In this document: in pieces, positions 1 through 8,559 of the stretch | How the letters are laid out: every line of letters begins with the position of its first letter | How positions within the stretch are numbered: position 1 is the first letter of the stretch | Assembly: GCF_001510895.1 (NCBI RefSeq) | Contig: NZ_LPWA01000113.1 | Location: 16,408 to 80,407 of the forward strand | Origin: Mesorhizobium loti | GTDB lineage: Bacteria > Pseudomonadota > Alphaproteobacteria > Rhizobiales > Rhizobiaceae | Reading direction: 5' to 3' | Length of the DNA: 64,000 bases | Notes under the pieces: model-generated | Told to the model about the DNA's origin: nothing | What the model saw: only the letters and a program-made list of their open reading frames with translations | Database searches by the model: none | Position numbers and translations under genes: made by a program

Positions 1-183
1 GCGACGGCGCTGATCGCCGCCGGCGTGCAGGGCGCCCTTGTGGCCTCCGCCAGCCGGCAGCTGGCCGGCGCCGATGCAGCGACGCAAACCCAGCTGCGGG
101 CGAAAATGACCAAAGGCGAACGCATCGCCGGCGGGCTGCTGGTCATCACCGTGCTTTGCATGGCGACCGCCAGGATGTTTTGA
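1..183 (+). CDS. C-terminal end of a membrane protein (partial)
   Basis: An open frame runs in frame 1 from the window edge to a TGA at 181-183, giving 60 residues with no start inside the window. It contains an alanine-rich hydrophobic stretch at the beginning and a second hydrophobic segment near the end (GGLLVITVLCMATARMF), separated by a polar linker rich in Gln, Lys and Arg. This looks like the last two transmembrane helices of a small integral membrane protein. A strong hairpin terminator follows about 100 bases downstream, which supports a real gene end here. I do not recognise the family. Confidence 0.6.
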   Translation, partial: ATALIAAGVQGALVASASRQLAGADAATQTQLRAKMTKGERIAGGLLVITVLCMATARMF

Positions 184-284
184 GATATCGCACGTCGCCG
201 GCGCCAGGCCGGCGATCGTGCGCGACGCGCAGCCGGCCGAAGCAGCAGGTGGCTCTCTTTGCCGAGACCGGTTGCGCGCCCCCG

Positions 285-330
285 ATAGAGCCTCATTCCG
301 ATCCTATCGGAATGGGGCTCTATCTTTTTT
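285..330 (+). terminator. Rho-independent terminator
   Basis: An 18-bp stem (285-302 with 306-323, one G-T wobble) closes a three-base loop (CCT) and is followed by C and six T residues (324-330). It lies downstream of the partial gene at the window start and reads in its direction. Bases 186-221 hold another GC-rich inverted repeat (CGCACG and GCCGGC arms), so the 3' end of this transcript is highly structured. Confidence 0.85.
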
Positions 331-334
331 GTTT

Positions 335-403
335 GAGCATGATCTTTTCCGAAAACCAGTTTCCACTTTTTGCTTCGCTGACCTTCGGTTCGGGATCATG
401 CTC
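335..403. repeat. Palindromic intergenic element (variant a)
   Basis: Perfect 10-bp inverted termini GAGCATGATC (335-344) and GATCATGCTC (394-403) enclose a core with TCCGAAAACC and CCACTTTTT. The same core logic (CCGAAAACC...CACTTTTCGG between short inverted termini) recurs at 2514-2617 and 52678-52726, so this is one member of a dispersed hairpin family. It sits between a terminator and the 3' end of the flavin oxidoreductase gene. Confidence 0.7.
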
Positions 404-409
404 CACGCG

Positions 410-2454
410 TCAGATCCTGATTCCGAATCTGATGCCGTCATAGATGGCGGCGTGGATGTTGCGCGAGGCGACCGCGTCGCCGATGCGGAACACCACGAAG
501 CCGGCTTCGGGATTGCGCTGCGGGAAAATCTCGCCACCGCTCACCAGCCGCTCATAGTCGACCGCGCCGCCATTTTTCGACAGCGGCTTCAGCGAAAGGT
601 AGAGGTCGTCGAGCGGAGCTGTGCCGTGCTCGACCACCACCTGGTCGACGCGCCGCTCACCGCGCCAGCCATCGGCGAAGTCGGACGCCAACTCGGCGAT
701 GAGCTGGTTGCCCTCGCGGCGCACCGAGCGCAGGCGGGTGTTGATGGTGACGGTGACGCCTTTCTCGTGGAAGGCGCGCATATAAGGAACGTGGTTCAGG
801 CCGCCCATTTCCGGCGCGAAGAAGCGCTCGGGCGAAACCAGCTCCAGCCTCGCGCCGCTGTTGGCGATGAGTTCCGCCGCGCCCATGCCCTGATGGCCGC
901 CATTGTCGTCATAGAGCAGCACGTTCTCGGCCGGCTTGACGCTGCCCGCCATGATGTCCCAGCTCGAGGTGACGAGATTGTCGCCAGAGGTCAGCGGCGG
1001 GTTCTGCGGCAGGCCGCCGGTGGCGACGATCACCACATCCGGCGACAGCGCCAGCACGTCTTCCTTCTCGGCCCATGTATCGTAGCGGATTTCCACGCCG
1101 AGCCGGTCGAGTTCGGCAAGCCGCCAGTCGATGATGCCGATCAGTTCCTTGCGGCGCGGGTTCTGGGTCGCGAGCCGTACCTGGCCGCCTGCCTGGCTGG
1201 ACGCTTCGAGCACCGTTACCTCGTGCCCGCGTTCGGCGGCGACACGCGCCGCTTCCAGACCACCCGCCCCAGCGCCTACAACGACCACGCGCTTCCTCGG
1301 CCCGTCGGTCTTTTGGATGACATGCGGGATATCGGCCTCGCGCCCGGTCGCCGCATTGTGGACGCAGAGCGCCTCGCCGCCCTCATAGATACGGTCGAGG
1401 CAGTAGGTGGCGCCGACGCAAGGCCTGATTTCGTGCTCGCGGCCTTCCATCACTTTCCGCACGATATACGGATCGGCGATGTGGGCGCGCGTCATGCCGA
1501 CCATGTCGAGCTTGCCGGTGGCGATCGCGTGGCGCGCGGTGGCGACATCGGAAATCCGCGCCGCGTGGAAAGTCGGGAATTTGGTCGCCGCCCTCACCTC
1601 GCCGGCGAAGTCGAGATGCGGCGAGGAACGCATGCCGGTCACCGGGATCACCTTGGTCAGCGCCGCATCGGTCTCGATCGAGCCGCGGATGATGTTGAGG
1701 AAATCGACCTTGCCTGACGAGGCCAAGCGCCTGGCGATTTCGACGCCCTCCTCCTTCGGCAGGCCTTTTTCGAAATCCTCGTCGGCGACCATGCGGATGC
1801 CGACGACAAACTTTTCGCCGACCGCCGCGCGCACCGCGTCCAGCACCATGTCGGTGAAGCGCAGGCGATTGTCGAGCGAGCCGCCGAATTCGTCGTCGCG
1901 GTGGTTGGTGGCCGGCGACCAGAAGCCGTCCATCAGATGGCCGTAAGCCTCGAACTCGATGCCGTCGAGGCCGGCCGCCTGACAGCGCTGGGCGGCGGAA
2001 GCATAGTCGGCGACGATGCGCTCGATGTCCCAGTCCTCGATGGTCTTCGGAAAGGCGCGATGCGCCGGCTCGCGCACCGGCGAAGCGAGAGCACCGGCAG
2101 CCAGTCGGCCTTGTTCCAGCCGGTGCGGCGGCCGAGATGGGTGATCTGGATCATCACCTTGCAGTCATGCTCGTGGCAGGCGTCCGCCAATTCCTTGAGC
2201 CATGGCACGATGCGGTCGTCATAGACATGCAGGTTGCCGAAAGCCGCCGGGCTGTCGCGCGACACGACCGCCGAGCCCGCTGTCATTGTCAGCGCCATGC
2301 CGCCCTTGGCCTTCTCGGCATGGTAGAGCCGGTAGCGCTCCTTCGGCATGCCGTCCTCGGAATAGGCCGGCTCATGGCTGGTCGACATCACCCGGTTCTT
2401 CAGCGTCAGGTGCTTGAGCTGGTAGGGTTGGAGAAGCGGGTCGTTGCTGGTCAT
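410..2454 (-). CDS. NADH:flavin oxidoreductase, N-methylproline demethylase-like (frameshifted)
   Basis: This is a two-domain flavoprotein of the trimethylamine dehydrogenase/2,4-dienoyl-CoA reductase type: an FMN TIM barrel (residues ~1-370), a cysteine cluster for an Fe-S centre (PCVGATYCLDR, then GEALCVHN), and a C-terminal FAD/NAD(P) module with VVVGAGAGGLEAARVAAERG. Rhizobial homologues are annotated as N-methylproline or dimethylglycine-type demethylases, which oxidatively remove N-methyl groups. The frame breaks near 2085. Adding one base restores a junction of the type LPVLSPSPVREPAHR and a 681-residue protein. It shares its direction with the binding protein and MttB-family methyltransferase upstream, which supports a role in betaine or methylated-amine catabolism. 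The exact substrate is inferred. Confidence 0.75.
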
Positions 2455-2513
2455 CGTCTTCCTGCCGTTTCAAATTGTGCGGGAGCAACGTGCGGCTCCC
2501 GTTTCCGTTTCAC

Positions 2514-2617
2514 GCATCGGATCCATCCGAAAAATCGCTGCGCACTTTTCGGTCCGATGCTTCCATTTCACGCATCGGATTCGTCCGAAAACCGCTGCGC
2601 ACTTTTCGGTCCGATGC
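2514..2617. repeat. Tandem pair of palindromic elements upstream of queF
   Basis: Two copies (2514-2560 and 2572-2617), each bounded by GCATCGGA and TCCGATGC inverted termini with an internal CCGAAAA...GCTGCGCACTTTTCGG core, sit head to tail. The copies differ at a few internal positions only. Each could fold into a hairpin in RNA. They fill most of the space between the divergently transcribed oxidoreductase and queF genes, so they may affect either promoter, but this is inference. Confidence 0.8.
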
Positions 2618-2651
2618 TAAAGGAGCGACAAAAACCAAGAAGGCTCCGCCC

Positions 2652-3113
2652 ATGACTGATGCAAAGAACCTCACCCAGCTCGGCAAGCACGTCGAGACGC
2701 CACAGAGCCCGGAACAGGCGGTCCTGGAGACCGTGCCGTTCCAGCGCGGCGACGGACCGCCGGCGATCGTGCGCTTCACCTGCCCGGAATTCACCTCGCT
2801 GTGCCCGGTCACCGGCCAGCCGGACTTCGCCCACATCGTCATCGACTACGCGCCGGACAAGACGCTGGTGGAATCGAAGTCGCTGAAGCTGTTCATGACC
2901 TCGTTCCGCAGCCACGGCGCCTTCCATGAGGAGTGCACGGTCATGATCGGCCGCCGCATCGTGGAGGCGACCAAGCCGCTCTGGCTGCGCGTCGGCGGCT
3001 ACTGGTTCCCGCGCGGCGGCATCCCGATCGACGTCTTCTGGCAGACCGGCGCGCCGCCCAAGGACGCCTGGCTGCCCGACACCGGCGTCGCGCCCTATCG
3101 CGGAAGAGGCTGA
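2652..3113 (+). CDS. queF: NADPH-dependent 7-cyano-7-deazaguanine reductase
   Basis: QueF reduces preQ0 to preQ1 with NADPH, the last free-base step before queuosine is inserted into tRNA. The protein is 153 residues, the size of the short (YkvM-type) single-domain enzyme. It shows the catalytic cysteine in SLCPVTGQPDFA, the signature ESKSLKLF, and the conserved SHGAFHEE stretch that carries the substrate-binding glutamate. The ATG at 2652 follows AAGGCTCCGCC and a pair of hairpin elements. The gene stands alone on the plus strand between minus-strand genes with which it shares no pathway. Confidence 0.93.
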   Translation: MTDAKNLTQLGKHVETPQSPEQAVLETVPFQRGDGPPAIVRFTCPEFTSLCPVTGQPDFAHIVIDYAPDKTLVESKSLKLFMTSFRSHGAFHEECTVMIGRRIVEATKPLWLRVGGYWFPRGGIPIDVFWQTGAPPKDAWLPDTGVAPYRGRG

Positions 3114-3124
3114 GTCAACCACCA

Positions 3125-3697
3125 TCATTCGCACTGGTACTGGCTCAGCGCCCATTCGCCGGTGACCGACAGAAGGTCGGAAATCTTCCAATTGCCGCCG
3201 ACCTTCTTCAGCTTCCATTCGAGGCGATGCTGATGGCCTTCGACGACGAAGGCGACGACCACCTTGGCCTCGTCGCCATTGACGGCTTCGATGGTGCGCA
3301 GGCTCTTGTCGATGGCGAGCTTGTCGTAATCGGCATTGTCGAGCGCCATGTTGGGGTCAAGGCATTCGCCTTGCCCCGAGGTGCGCAGCGCATCGCTCTT
3401 GTCGAGCACGGTCTTCGCCGGATCGATGAAATTCTTGCGCTGGGCCGGGTCCAACTCCAATCCGAGATGTTCATAGAAAGGCTTCACCACTGCCGTCGGC
3501 GAACCGGGCAGGACTGGCGCGGCAGGCGCCGGTTCGGCCGGCCTGGTTTCCGGGGTCGCGGCTGGCGGCGACGTGTCGCCACCGGAAGAGGCTTTCGGCG
3601 GCGGCGAGCCGAACAACCCCTGCGCCGAGGTGCCGCCGTTCAGCCCCGCGGCCAGCATCGACAAGCTCGACAGCGCGAGGACGAGACGGCGCAGCAC
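3125..3697 (-). CDS. Secreted protein of unknown function (DUF3828-like), copy 2
   Basis: The 190-residue product starts with GTG and has an N-terminal signal peptide (LVLALSSLSMLAAG), a low-complexity Pro/Ala/Ser linker to about residue 65, then a folded domain with WKLKKVGGNWKISD and a C-terminal cysteine. The last part resembles NTF2/DUF3828-type lipocalin-sized domains that end in 'LKKVxGxWKVxD'. The gene at 3702-4175 is a clear paralogue with the same tail, and only four bases separate the two, so they are probably co-translated. The function is unknown. A periplasmic location is inferred from the signal peptide. Confidence 0.75.
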   Translation of the reverse strand: MLRRLVLALSSLSMLAAGLNGGTSAQGLFGSPPPKASSGGDTSPPAATPETRPAEPAPAAPVLPGSPTAVVKPFYEHLGLELDPAQRKNFIDPAKTVLDKSDALRTSGQGECLDPNMALDNADYDKLAIDKSLRTIEAVNGDEAKVVVAFVVEGHQHRLEWKLKKVGGNWKISDLLSVTGEWALSQYQCE

Positions 3698-3701
3698 GGC
3701 G

Positions 3702-4175
3702 TCAATCCGTCGAGGAGCCGCATCCCAGCGCGCTGAGCGTCCAGTCGCTGGTTTTGGAGGTGATGTCGGCGACCTTCCACTTGCCGTCCACTTTCTTCAG
3801 CGACCAAACCATCTCGCGTTTGGAATCATCGCCTTCCGGGAAAAGGTTGAAGCTTGCCGTCACCTCGGCGGTGTCGCTGTTGACGGTCTCGGCGAGCTTC
3901 AGGGTCTTCGAGACGGTCTTCTGATCGAAATCCTGGGCGTCGAGGCCGGGGTCGAAATCGATACAGGATACCTCGTCAGGCTTCTCCTTCTGCGCCTTGT
4001 CGTTGAGCTCGAAGAGCTTGGTGACCGGCTCGGTGAAGCGGTCGCGGTATTTCGCGTCCGCTTCGAACTTCACTGACGGCACATAGAAGAACTTCACGGC
4101 GTTGGAAGCCGGCCCTGCCAGCGCCGCGGCAGGCAAGGCGATCGACATGGCAGCGGCCAGCACTATCGGTCTCAT
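3702..4175 (-). CDS. Secreted protein of unknown function (DUF3828-like), copy 1
   Basis: The product is 157 residues from the ATG at 4175, chosen because GGAG lies ten bases upstream and because the signal peptide (MRPIVLAAAMSIALPAAALAG) then sits at the true N-terminus. The mature domain holds VSCIDFDPGLDAQDFD and VWSLKKVDGKWKVADI, matching the downstream paralogue's EWKLKKVGGNWKISD. Each mature domain has a cysteine in the middle and one near the C-terminus, which suggests a conserved disulphide. The pair lies between a betaine-type transport/demethylation group and queF. I see no link to either beyond proximity. Confidence 0.75.
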   Translation of the reverse strand: MRPIVLAAAMSIALPAAALAGPASNAVKFFYVPSVKFEADAKYRDRFTEPVTKLFELNDKAQKEKPDEVSCIDFDPGLDAQDFDQKTVSKTLKLAETVNSDTAEVTASFNLFPEGDDSKREMVWSLKKVDGKWKVADITSKTSDWTLSALGCGSSTD

Positions 4176-4275
4176 GCAGGATCTCCGGATGTTCGGCGGG
4201 CGTGGCGGCAAGATCACCACCACGCATCCTGCATATCGGCTTTTTCGCGACGCATGAAGTCCTGGCGCTGCCGTT

Positions 4276-5925
4276 TCAAGCCTCAAGCCAGACGTTCTGG
4301 AAGTCCATTTCGTAGGTCTGGTGCATCGCGTAGTTCTTCACTTTCTTGTTCATGTGGCAGTAGAGCTTCTGCCAGAACGGCTGGATGATGACGCCGGAGT
4401 CCTGCAGGATCTGCTCGACGTCCTTCATCACCTCCTTGCGCTTGGCGACGTCGATCTGCGACAGCGCCTCCTTGAGCTTGGCGTCGAAATCCGGGTTGGA
4501 ATAGGCCGTCTCATTCCAGGCCTCGCCGGTGCGGTAGCCCAGCGCCAGCACCTGCACGCCGAGCGGGCGCATGTACCAGATGGTCATGGAGTAAGGATAT
4601 TTCGTCCAGTCGTTCCAGAAGGTGGAGCCAGGCAGCACCGTGCGCTTCACCTTGATGCCGGCATCGCGCAACTGGCCGGCGATCGCGTCGCCGGTGTTCT
4701 TTTGCCATTCGTCCTCGACCGTGATCAGCTCGTGCTCGAAGTCGGCTTGTCCGGCATCCGCCATCAGCTTCTTAGCGCCCGCCGCGTCCCGCTCCTTTTT
4801 GGGCAGCGGATAGTATTCCGGATGGATCGGACTGACATGATGGTTCTCGCCGACCGTGCCGCGGCCGTTATAGCCGAGTTGCATCACCTGGTTGTTGTCG
4901 ACGGCCATCTGCAGCGCGTTGCGCACCCGTTTGTCATCGTAGGGCTTGTGCGTGATGTTGGTGCGGGCGACGAGCGTGGTCGCCGTCGCGACCTCCGATT
5001 TCACCAGATCCATCTTGTCGAGGGGATCGATGAAGTCGGCCGGCGTTTCGAAATCGAGGTCGATCTCGCCGGAATCGAAGGCGTTCAGCGTGGCGTTGAA
5101 GTCGGTGCCGTAGTCGATGAACTCGACGCCGTCGAGCGGCGCTTCGCCACCCCACCACTTGCCGTTCTCGCGGCGCTTGACGACCGCTTTCTGGCCGACC
5201 GCGTAGGACACCAGCTCGAAAGCTCCGGTGCCGATCGGCTTCTTGATCGGGTCGGCGCCGTCCTTGTCGAAGTCGCGATGCACGACCAGCGCCGGATAGT
5301 CGGTGAAGCCCGGGATGATCGCGATATCGGCTTCGGACAGCTTCAGCTTGACCGTATGGTCGTCGACCTTGGTGATAGCGCCGTCCTTTGCCTTACCGGT
5401 CTTGGTGTCGATCAGCGCGCCGACGCGTGCCGCCATGGAATTGCCGGAAGCCCCTTTCTCGCACCAACGATTCAGATTGAAGACCACGTCGTCGGCGTTG
5501 AAGGCATCGCCATTGTTCCAGGTGATGCCCTTGCGCAGATGCAAGGTGTATTCGGTGGCGTCGTCGTTGACGTCCCAGCTTTCGAGCAGGACCGGCTCGA
5601 ACGTGAACTGATGCGTGTAGCGGACAAGCGGCTCCAGCCAGGTGCGGGTGACGTTCGCCATCTCCGTCCAGTCATAGGTGCGTGGATCCTTCTGGGCCTT
5701 GACGGACATCGCGATATGCAGCGTTCCACCCTTTTTCGGCTCGTCGGCCAGGGCTTTTGTGGGCGCGGCAAGGCCGATCATGCCATAGGCGAAAGCCGTC
5801 GATGCGCCGAAAGCGCTTGCCAGCGCCAGGAATTCGCGCCGGTCCACGCGGCCTGCGCGCGCTTCCTCCGCCATCGCCTCGATGGCGGCGGGAACGCGAT
5901 CACCATTGCTTTTGAAAAGTGTCAT
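4276..5925 (-). CDS. ABC transporter substrate-binding protein, SBP family 5, Tat-exported
   Basis: This 549-residue periplasmic solute receptor is of the peptide/nickel/opine class (SBP_bac_5). The N-terminus has a twin-arginine signal (DRREFLALASAFG) before a hydrophobic core, ending near ALA-DEPKKGG. The family hallmarks follow: LLESWDVNDDATEYTLHLRKGITW and KPIGTGAFELVSY. No permease or ATPase genes are adjacent, so the receptor is an orphan here or the other subunits are encoded elsewhere. It lies immediately downstream of the MttB-family gene on the same strand (45 bases), which suggests uptake of a methylated amine or betaine-like compound. That substrate is inference from context. Confidence 0.9.
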   Translation of the reverse strand: MTLFKSNGDRVPAAIEAMAEEARAGRVDRREFLALASAFGASTAFAYGMIGLAAPTKALADEPKKGGTLHIAMSVKAQKDPRTYDWTEMANVTRTWLEPLVRYTHQFTFEPVLLESWDVNDDATEYTLHLRKGITWNNGDAFNADDVVFNLNRWCEKGASGNSMAARVGALIDTKTGKAKDGAITKVDDHTVKLKLSEADIAIIPGFTDYPALVVHRDFDKDGADPIKKPIGTGAFELVSYAVGQKAVVKRRENGKWWGGEAPLDGVEFIDYGTDFNATLNAFDSGEIDLDFETPADFIDPLDKMDLVKSEVATATTLVARTNITHKPYDDKRVRNALQMAVDNNQVMQLGYNGRGTVGENHHVSPIHPEYYPLPKKERDAAGAKKLMADAGQADFEHELITVEDEWQKNTGDAIAGQLRDAGIKVKRTVLPGSTFWNDWTKYPYSMTIWYMRPLGVQVLALGYRTGEAWNETAYSNPDFDAKLKEALSQIDVAKRKEVMKDVEQILQDSGVIIQPFWQKLYCHMNKKVKNYAMHQTYEMDFQNVWLEA

Positions 5926-5970
5926 TTTCGTTCTCCCATTGGTTTTCGCCGGATCTTCGCCCGTTCTCTA

Positions 5971-7521
5971 TCAACTAACGCTATCAGGCAGCTTTTCCTC
6001 GCGCCGCGCGATCAAATCCTTGAGACCTTCGGCGATGCCCTCGTCGAGCTTCGGCTCCTGATAGTCGGCCAGCATATTGCGCGCCTTTTCCAGGCCGCGC
6101 GTATCATGATCCTTCGCGCCCTCGGCTGTCCATTGTTCGAAGGAGTTAAAGTCCATGATGCTTGGCATGAAGAAGGCGCTCTCGAAATGCTCGAGCGTGT
6201 GCTGGGTACCGAGGAAATGCCCTTGCGGACCGACCTCGCGGATCGCCGCCATGGCCTCCTTGAAATCGTCGAAGGGCACGCCGCCGGCATATTTGTACCA
6301 GCCGACGAGCTGCTCGCAGTCGGTGGCGAATTTCGAGTAGCCGCAGGTGAGGCCGGCCTCCAGCCAGCCGGCGGAATGCCAGATGTAGTTGGCGCCCGCG
6401 AGGATCGCGGCATGCATCAGCATGTTCGCCTCGTAGCCCGCCTGGGCGTCGTTGAGCTTCGAGCCGACATGGAAGCCGGAAGTGCGCCACGGCAATTTGT
6501 ATTTCCTCGCCAGCGCGCCCATCAGATACATCATTTGGGCTGCCTCCGGCGTGCCGCCCATCGGGGCGCCGGTCTTCATATCGACGGTCACCATGAACTG
6601 GCCGTAGATCTGCGGCGAGCCGGGACGGATGAGCTGCGTGAAGGCCACGCCCGCAAGCGCCTCGGCGTTGACCTGCGCGACCGCGCCGACGGCGGAGGCG
6701 GAAGTCGACGCGCCGCAGAGCGCGAAGGGCGCCAGGATCAGCGGCTGGTTGTGGCGCGCATAGACCCGCATGGCGTCGAGCATGGTGGCGTCCCACACCA
6801 GCGGCGAATTGCAGTTGGTGATCGCCACCAGCACCGGGTTGTCGCGCACGAACTCCTCGCCGAAGACGATGCCGGCCATCGCCATCGTGTCTTCGGCGCG
6901 CTCCTTCGACGTCACGATGCCCATGAACGGCTTGTCGGAATGCTTGAGCGCCGAATGGATGATATGCAGGTGCCGCTTCGGCACCGGGATCTCCATCGGC
7001 TCGCAGATGATCGAGCTCGACGAGTGCAATGCCGGCGCCATGTAGGCGAGCTTGTGGAAATTGTTGAGGTCGGCCAGCGTGCCGTAGCGGCGTTTGTTAT
7101 CGAGGTCGCGCACATAGGGCGCGCCATACATCGGCACGAAGATCGAGTTCTTGCCGCCGACGCGGACGGTTCGCTCGGGGTTGCGCGCATTGAGGGTGAA
7201 CTCCGGCGGAACCTTCGAGACGAGCTCCATCAGGAGCGCGCGGTCGATGCGGACGCGCGTTTCCTTGACATCGGCGCCCGCCGCCTTCCAAAGCGCGATC
7301 GCTTCATCGTCGCGGAATTCGCAGCCCACCTCCTCGAGGATTTTGAGCGACTCCTCGTGGATCAGCTCCACCGCCTCGTCTGGAACGATCTCGTAGACGG
7401 GAATCTGCCGGACAAGCGTCGGAAACGAGGTAACCGGCGCGCTTCTGAGCGCCTTGCGCCCGAGGCGGCCGCCGCCGCGGCGGTGGGTCGGTTCGGTCAT
7501 TTCAGCGGCCGGTGCGTTCAT
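5971..7521 (-). CDS. MttB-family trimethylamine/betaine methyltransferase (non-pyrrolysine)
   Basis: The product is a 516-residue member of the MttB superfamily. In methanogens MttB moves a methyl group from trimethylamine to a corrinoid protein using pyrrolysine. Here the frame is uninterrupted, with no in-frame UAG, so this is the non-pyrrolysine branch, some members of which act on glycine betaine or other quaternary amines. Motifs include AITNCNSPLVWD and YIWHSAGWLEAGLTCGYSKF. The ATG at 7521 is chosen over an upstream in-frame ATG because GGAGG lies seven bases before it. No corrinoid protein gene is next to it. The flavin demethylase and binding protein on the same strand suggest a catabolic operon under the divergent LysR. 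Confidence 0.85.
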   Translation of the reverse strand: MNAPAAEMTEPTHRRGGGRLGRKALRSAPVTSFPTLVRQIPVYEIVPDEAVELIHEESLKILEEVGCEFRDDEAIALWKAAGADVKETRVRIDRALLMELVSKVPPEFTLNARNPERTVRVGGKNSIFVPMYGAPYVRDLDNKRRYGTLADLNNFHKLAYMAPALHSSSSIICEPMEIPVPKRHLHIIHSALKHSDKPFMGIVTSKERAEDTMAMAGIVFGEEFVRDNPVLVAITNCNSPLVWDATMLDAMRVYARHNQPLILAPFALCGASTSASAVGAVAQVNAEALAGVAFTQLIRPGSPQIYGQFMVTVDMKTGAPMGGTPEAAQMMYLMGALARKYKLPWRTSGFHVGSKLNDAQAGYEANMLMHAAILAGANYIWHSAGWLEAGLTCGYSKFATDCEQLVGWYKYAGGVPFDDFKEAMAAIREVGPQGHFLGTQHTLEHFESAFFMPSIMDFNSFEQWTAEGAKDHDTRGLEKARNMLADYQEPKLDEGIAEGLKDLIARREEKLPDSVS

Positions 7522-7611
7522 GGAGCCTCCTTCTTCCCGCACAGCCACGTTAGCGAGATGAAATATGGCTGTGACGCTGGAAAATCCTGATCTCTTGTAT
7601 AAGCTGGATTT

Positions 7612-8514
7612 ATGCGAAGCCTACGCCACCTCCTGCCCTCGGCCGGCAGCCTGATCGTCTTCGAGGCGGCGGGCCGGCTGTCGAGCTTCACCGCCGCGGG
7701 GCGCGAGCTCGGCATGACGCAAGCCGCGGTCTCCTACGCTGTGCGCGGACTGGAGGAACAGCTTGGCGCAAAGCTCTTCCAGCGCCGCCACCGGCAGGTC
7801 AGCCTGACGGAAGCCGGCGAGCGCTTCCATGCCGATGTTTCGCTGGGCTTGTCCCATATCCGCAAGTCCGCCGAGGATCTCAGGCTGCAGGCGACGGGCG
7901 GCCATGTCACGGTCGCCGCCTCGACGGCTTTCGGCTCGTTCTGGATGATGCCGCGCCTGCAGCAGTTCCGTGACGAACTGCCTGGCATCGATCTGCGCAT
8001 CCAGACCGCCGGCCGCGATCTCGACATCATCGCCGAAGGCATCCCGCTCGCCGTGCGCGGCGGCGTGCCGAGGCAATGGGCGGACTATCATTCGCTGCCT
8101 CTGGCCGACGAGGAGATCTTCCCGGTTGCCGGCCCTAGCTATCTGGCGAAATTCGGCATGCCGAGGACCGTCGCGGAACTGGCCACGCACCGGCTCATCC
8201 ATCTTGAGGAGCCCTATCGCGAGGCTGCGAACTGGGACGAATGGTTCGCGTCTGCCGGAACCAGTTTGCGAAACGCCGAGCGTGGGCTTCGCATCAACGA
8301 CTACGCCCTGGTGATCCAGGCGGTCATGGAGGGGCAAGGCATCGCGCTCGGCTGGCGCCATCTTGTCGAGCGGCTGGTGGCATCCGGCCTGCTGGTGCCG
8401 GTGACCGACCATGTGTTGAAGACGGGCATCGCGTTCTACGTCGTCTGGCCGAAGAACCGCGAGCTCAGCGACAATGCGCGCAAGGTCAGGGACTGGCTGG
8501 TGGCGCAGGCGTGA
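7612..8514 (+). CDS. LysR-family transcriptional regulator (GcvA-like)
   Basis: The 300-residue protein has an N-terminal winged helix-turn-helix (SSFTAAGRELGMTQAAVSYAVRGLEEQLG) and a LysR substrate-binding domain with AVRGGVPRQW and a C-terminal effector fold. The ATG at 7612 lies 90 bases from the divergent MttB-family gene, the usual LysR arrangement in which the regulator controls its neighbour and itself. It is therefore the likely regulator of the methyltransferase/binding protein/demethylase group. The effector is unknown. Its close GcvA-like relatives respond to amino acids or amines. Confidence 0.9.
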   Translation: MRSLRHLLPSAGSLIVFEAAGRLSSFTAAGRELGMTQAAVSYAVRGLEEQLGAKLFQRRHRQVSLTEAGERFHADVSLGLSHIRKSAEDLRLQATGGHVTVAASTAFGSFWMMPRLQQFRDELPGIDLRIQTAGRDLDIIAEGIPLAVRGGVPRQWADYHSLPLADEEIFPVAGPSYLAKFGMPRTVAELATHRLIHLEEPYREAANWDEWFASAGTSLRNAERGLRINDYALVIQAVMEGQGIALGWRHLVERLVASGLLVPVTDHVLKTGIAFYVVWPKNRELSDNARKVRDWLVAQA

Positions 8515-8559
8515 AGTAGCCCCTCCCCCACGCCAGTCGAATCCGCCTATAATCCCAGC

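Noticed and set aside
218..1717. Long plus-strand open frame of 499 codons opposite the flavin oxidoreductase
   Set aside because: It is an antisense shadow in high-GC DNA: Arg/Ala/Asp-rich, without domains, while the minus strand encodes clear family motifs.
2455..2651. preQ1 riboswitch ahead of queF
   Set aside because: The leader is filled by the repeat hairpins. I see no preQ1 aptamer pattern (short stem with an A-rich tail pairing into the loop).
4321..7590. 1089-codon open frame on the plus strand opposite the binding protein and methyltransferase genes
   Set aside because: It spans two real minus-strand genes and their gap, and its composition (His, Arg, Asp and Val in excess) is typical of an antisense frame.
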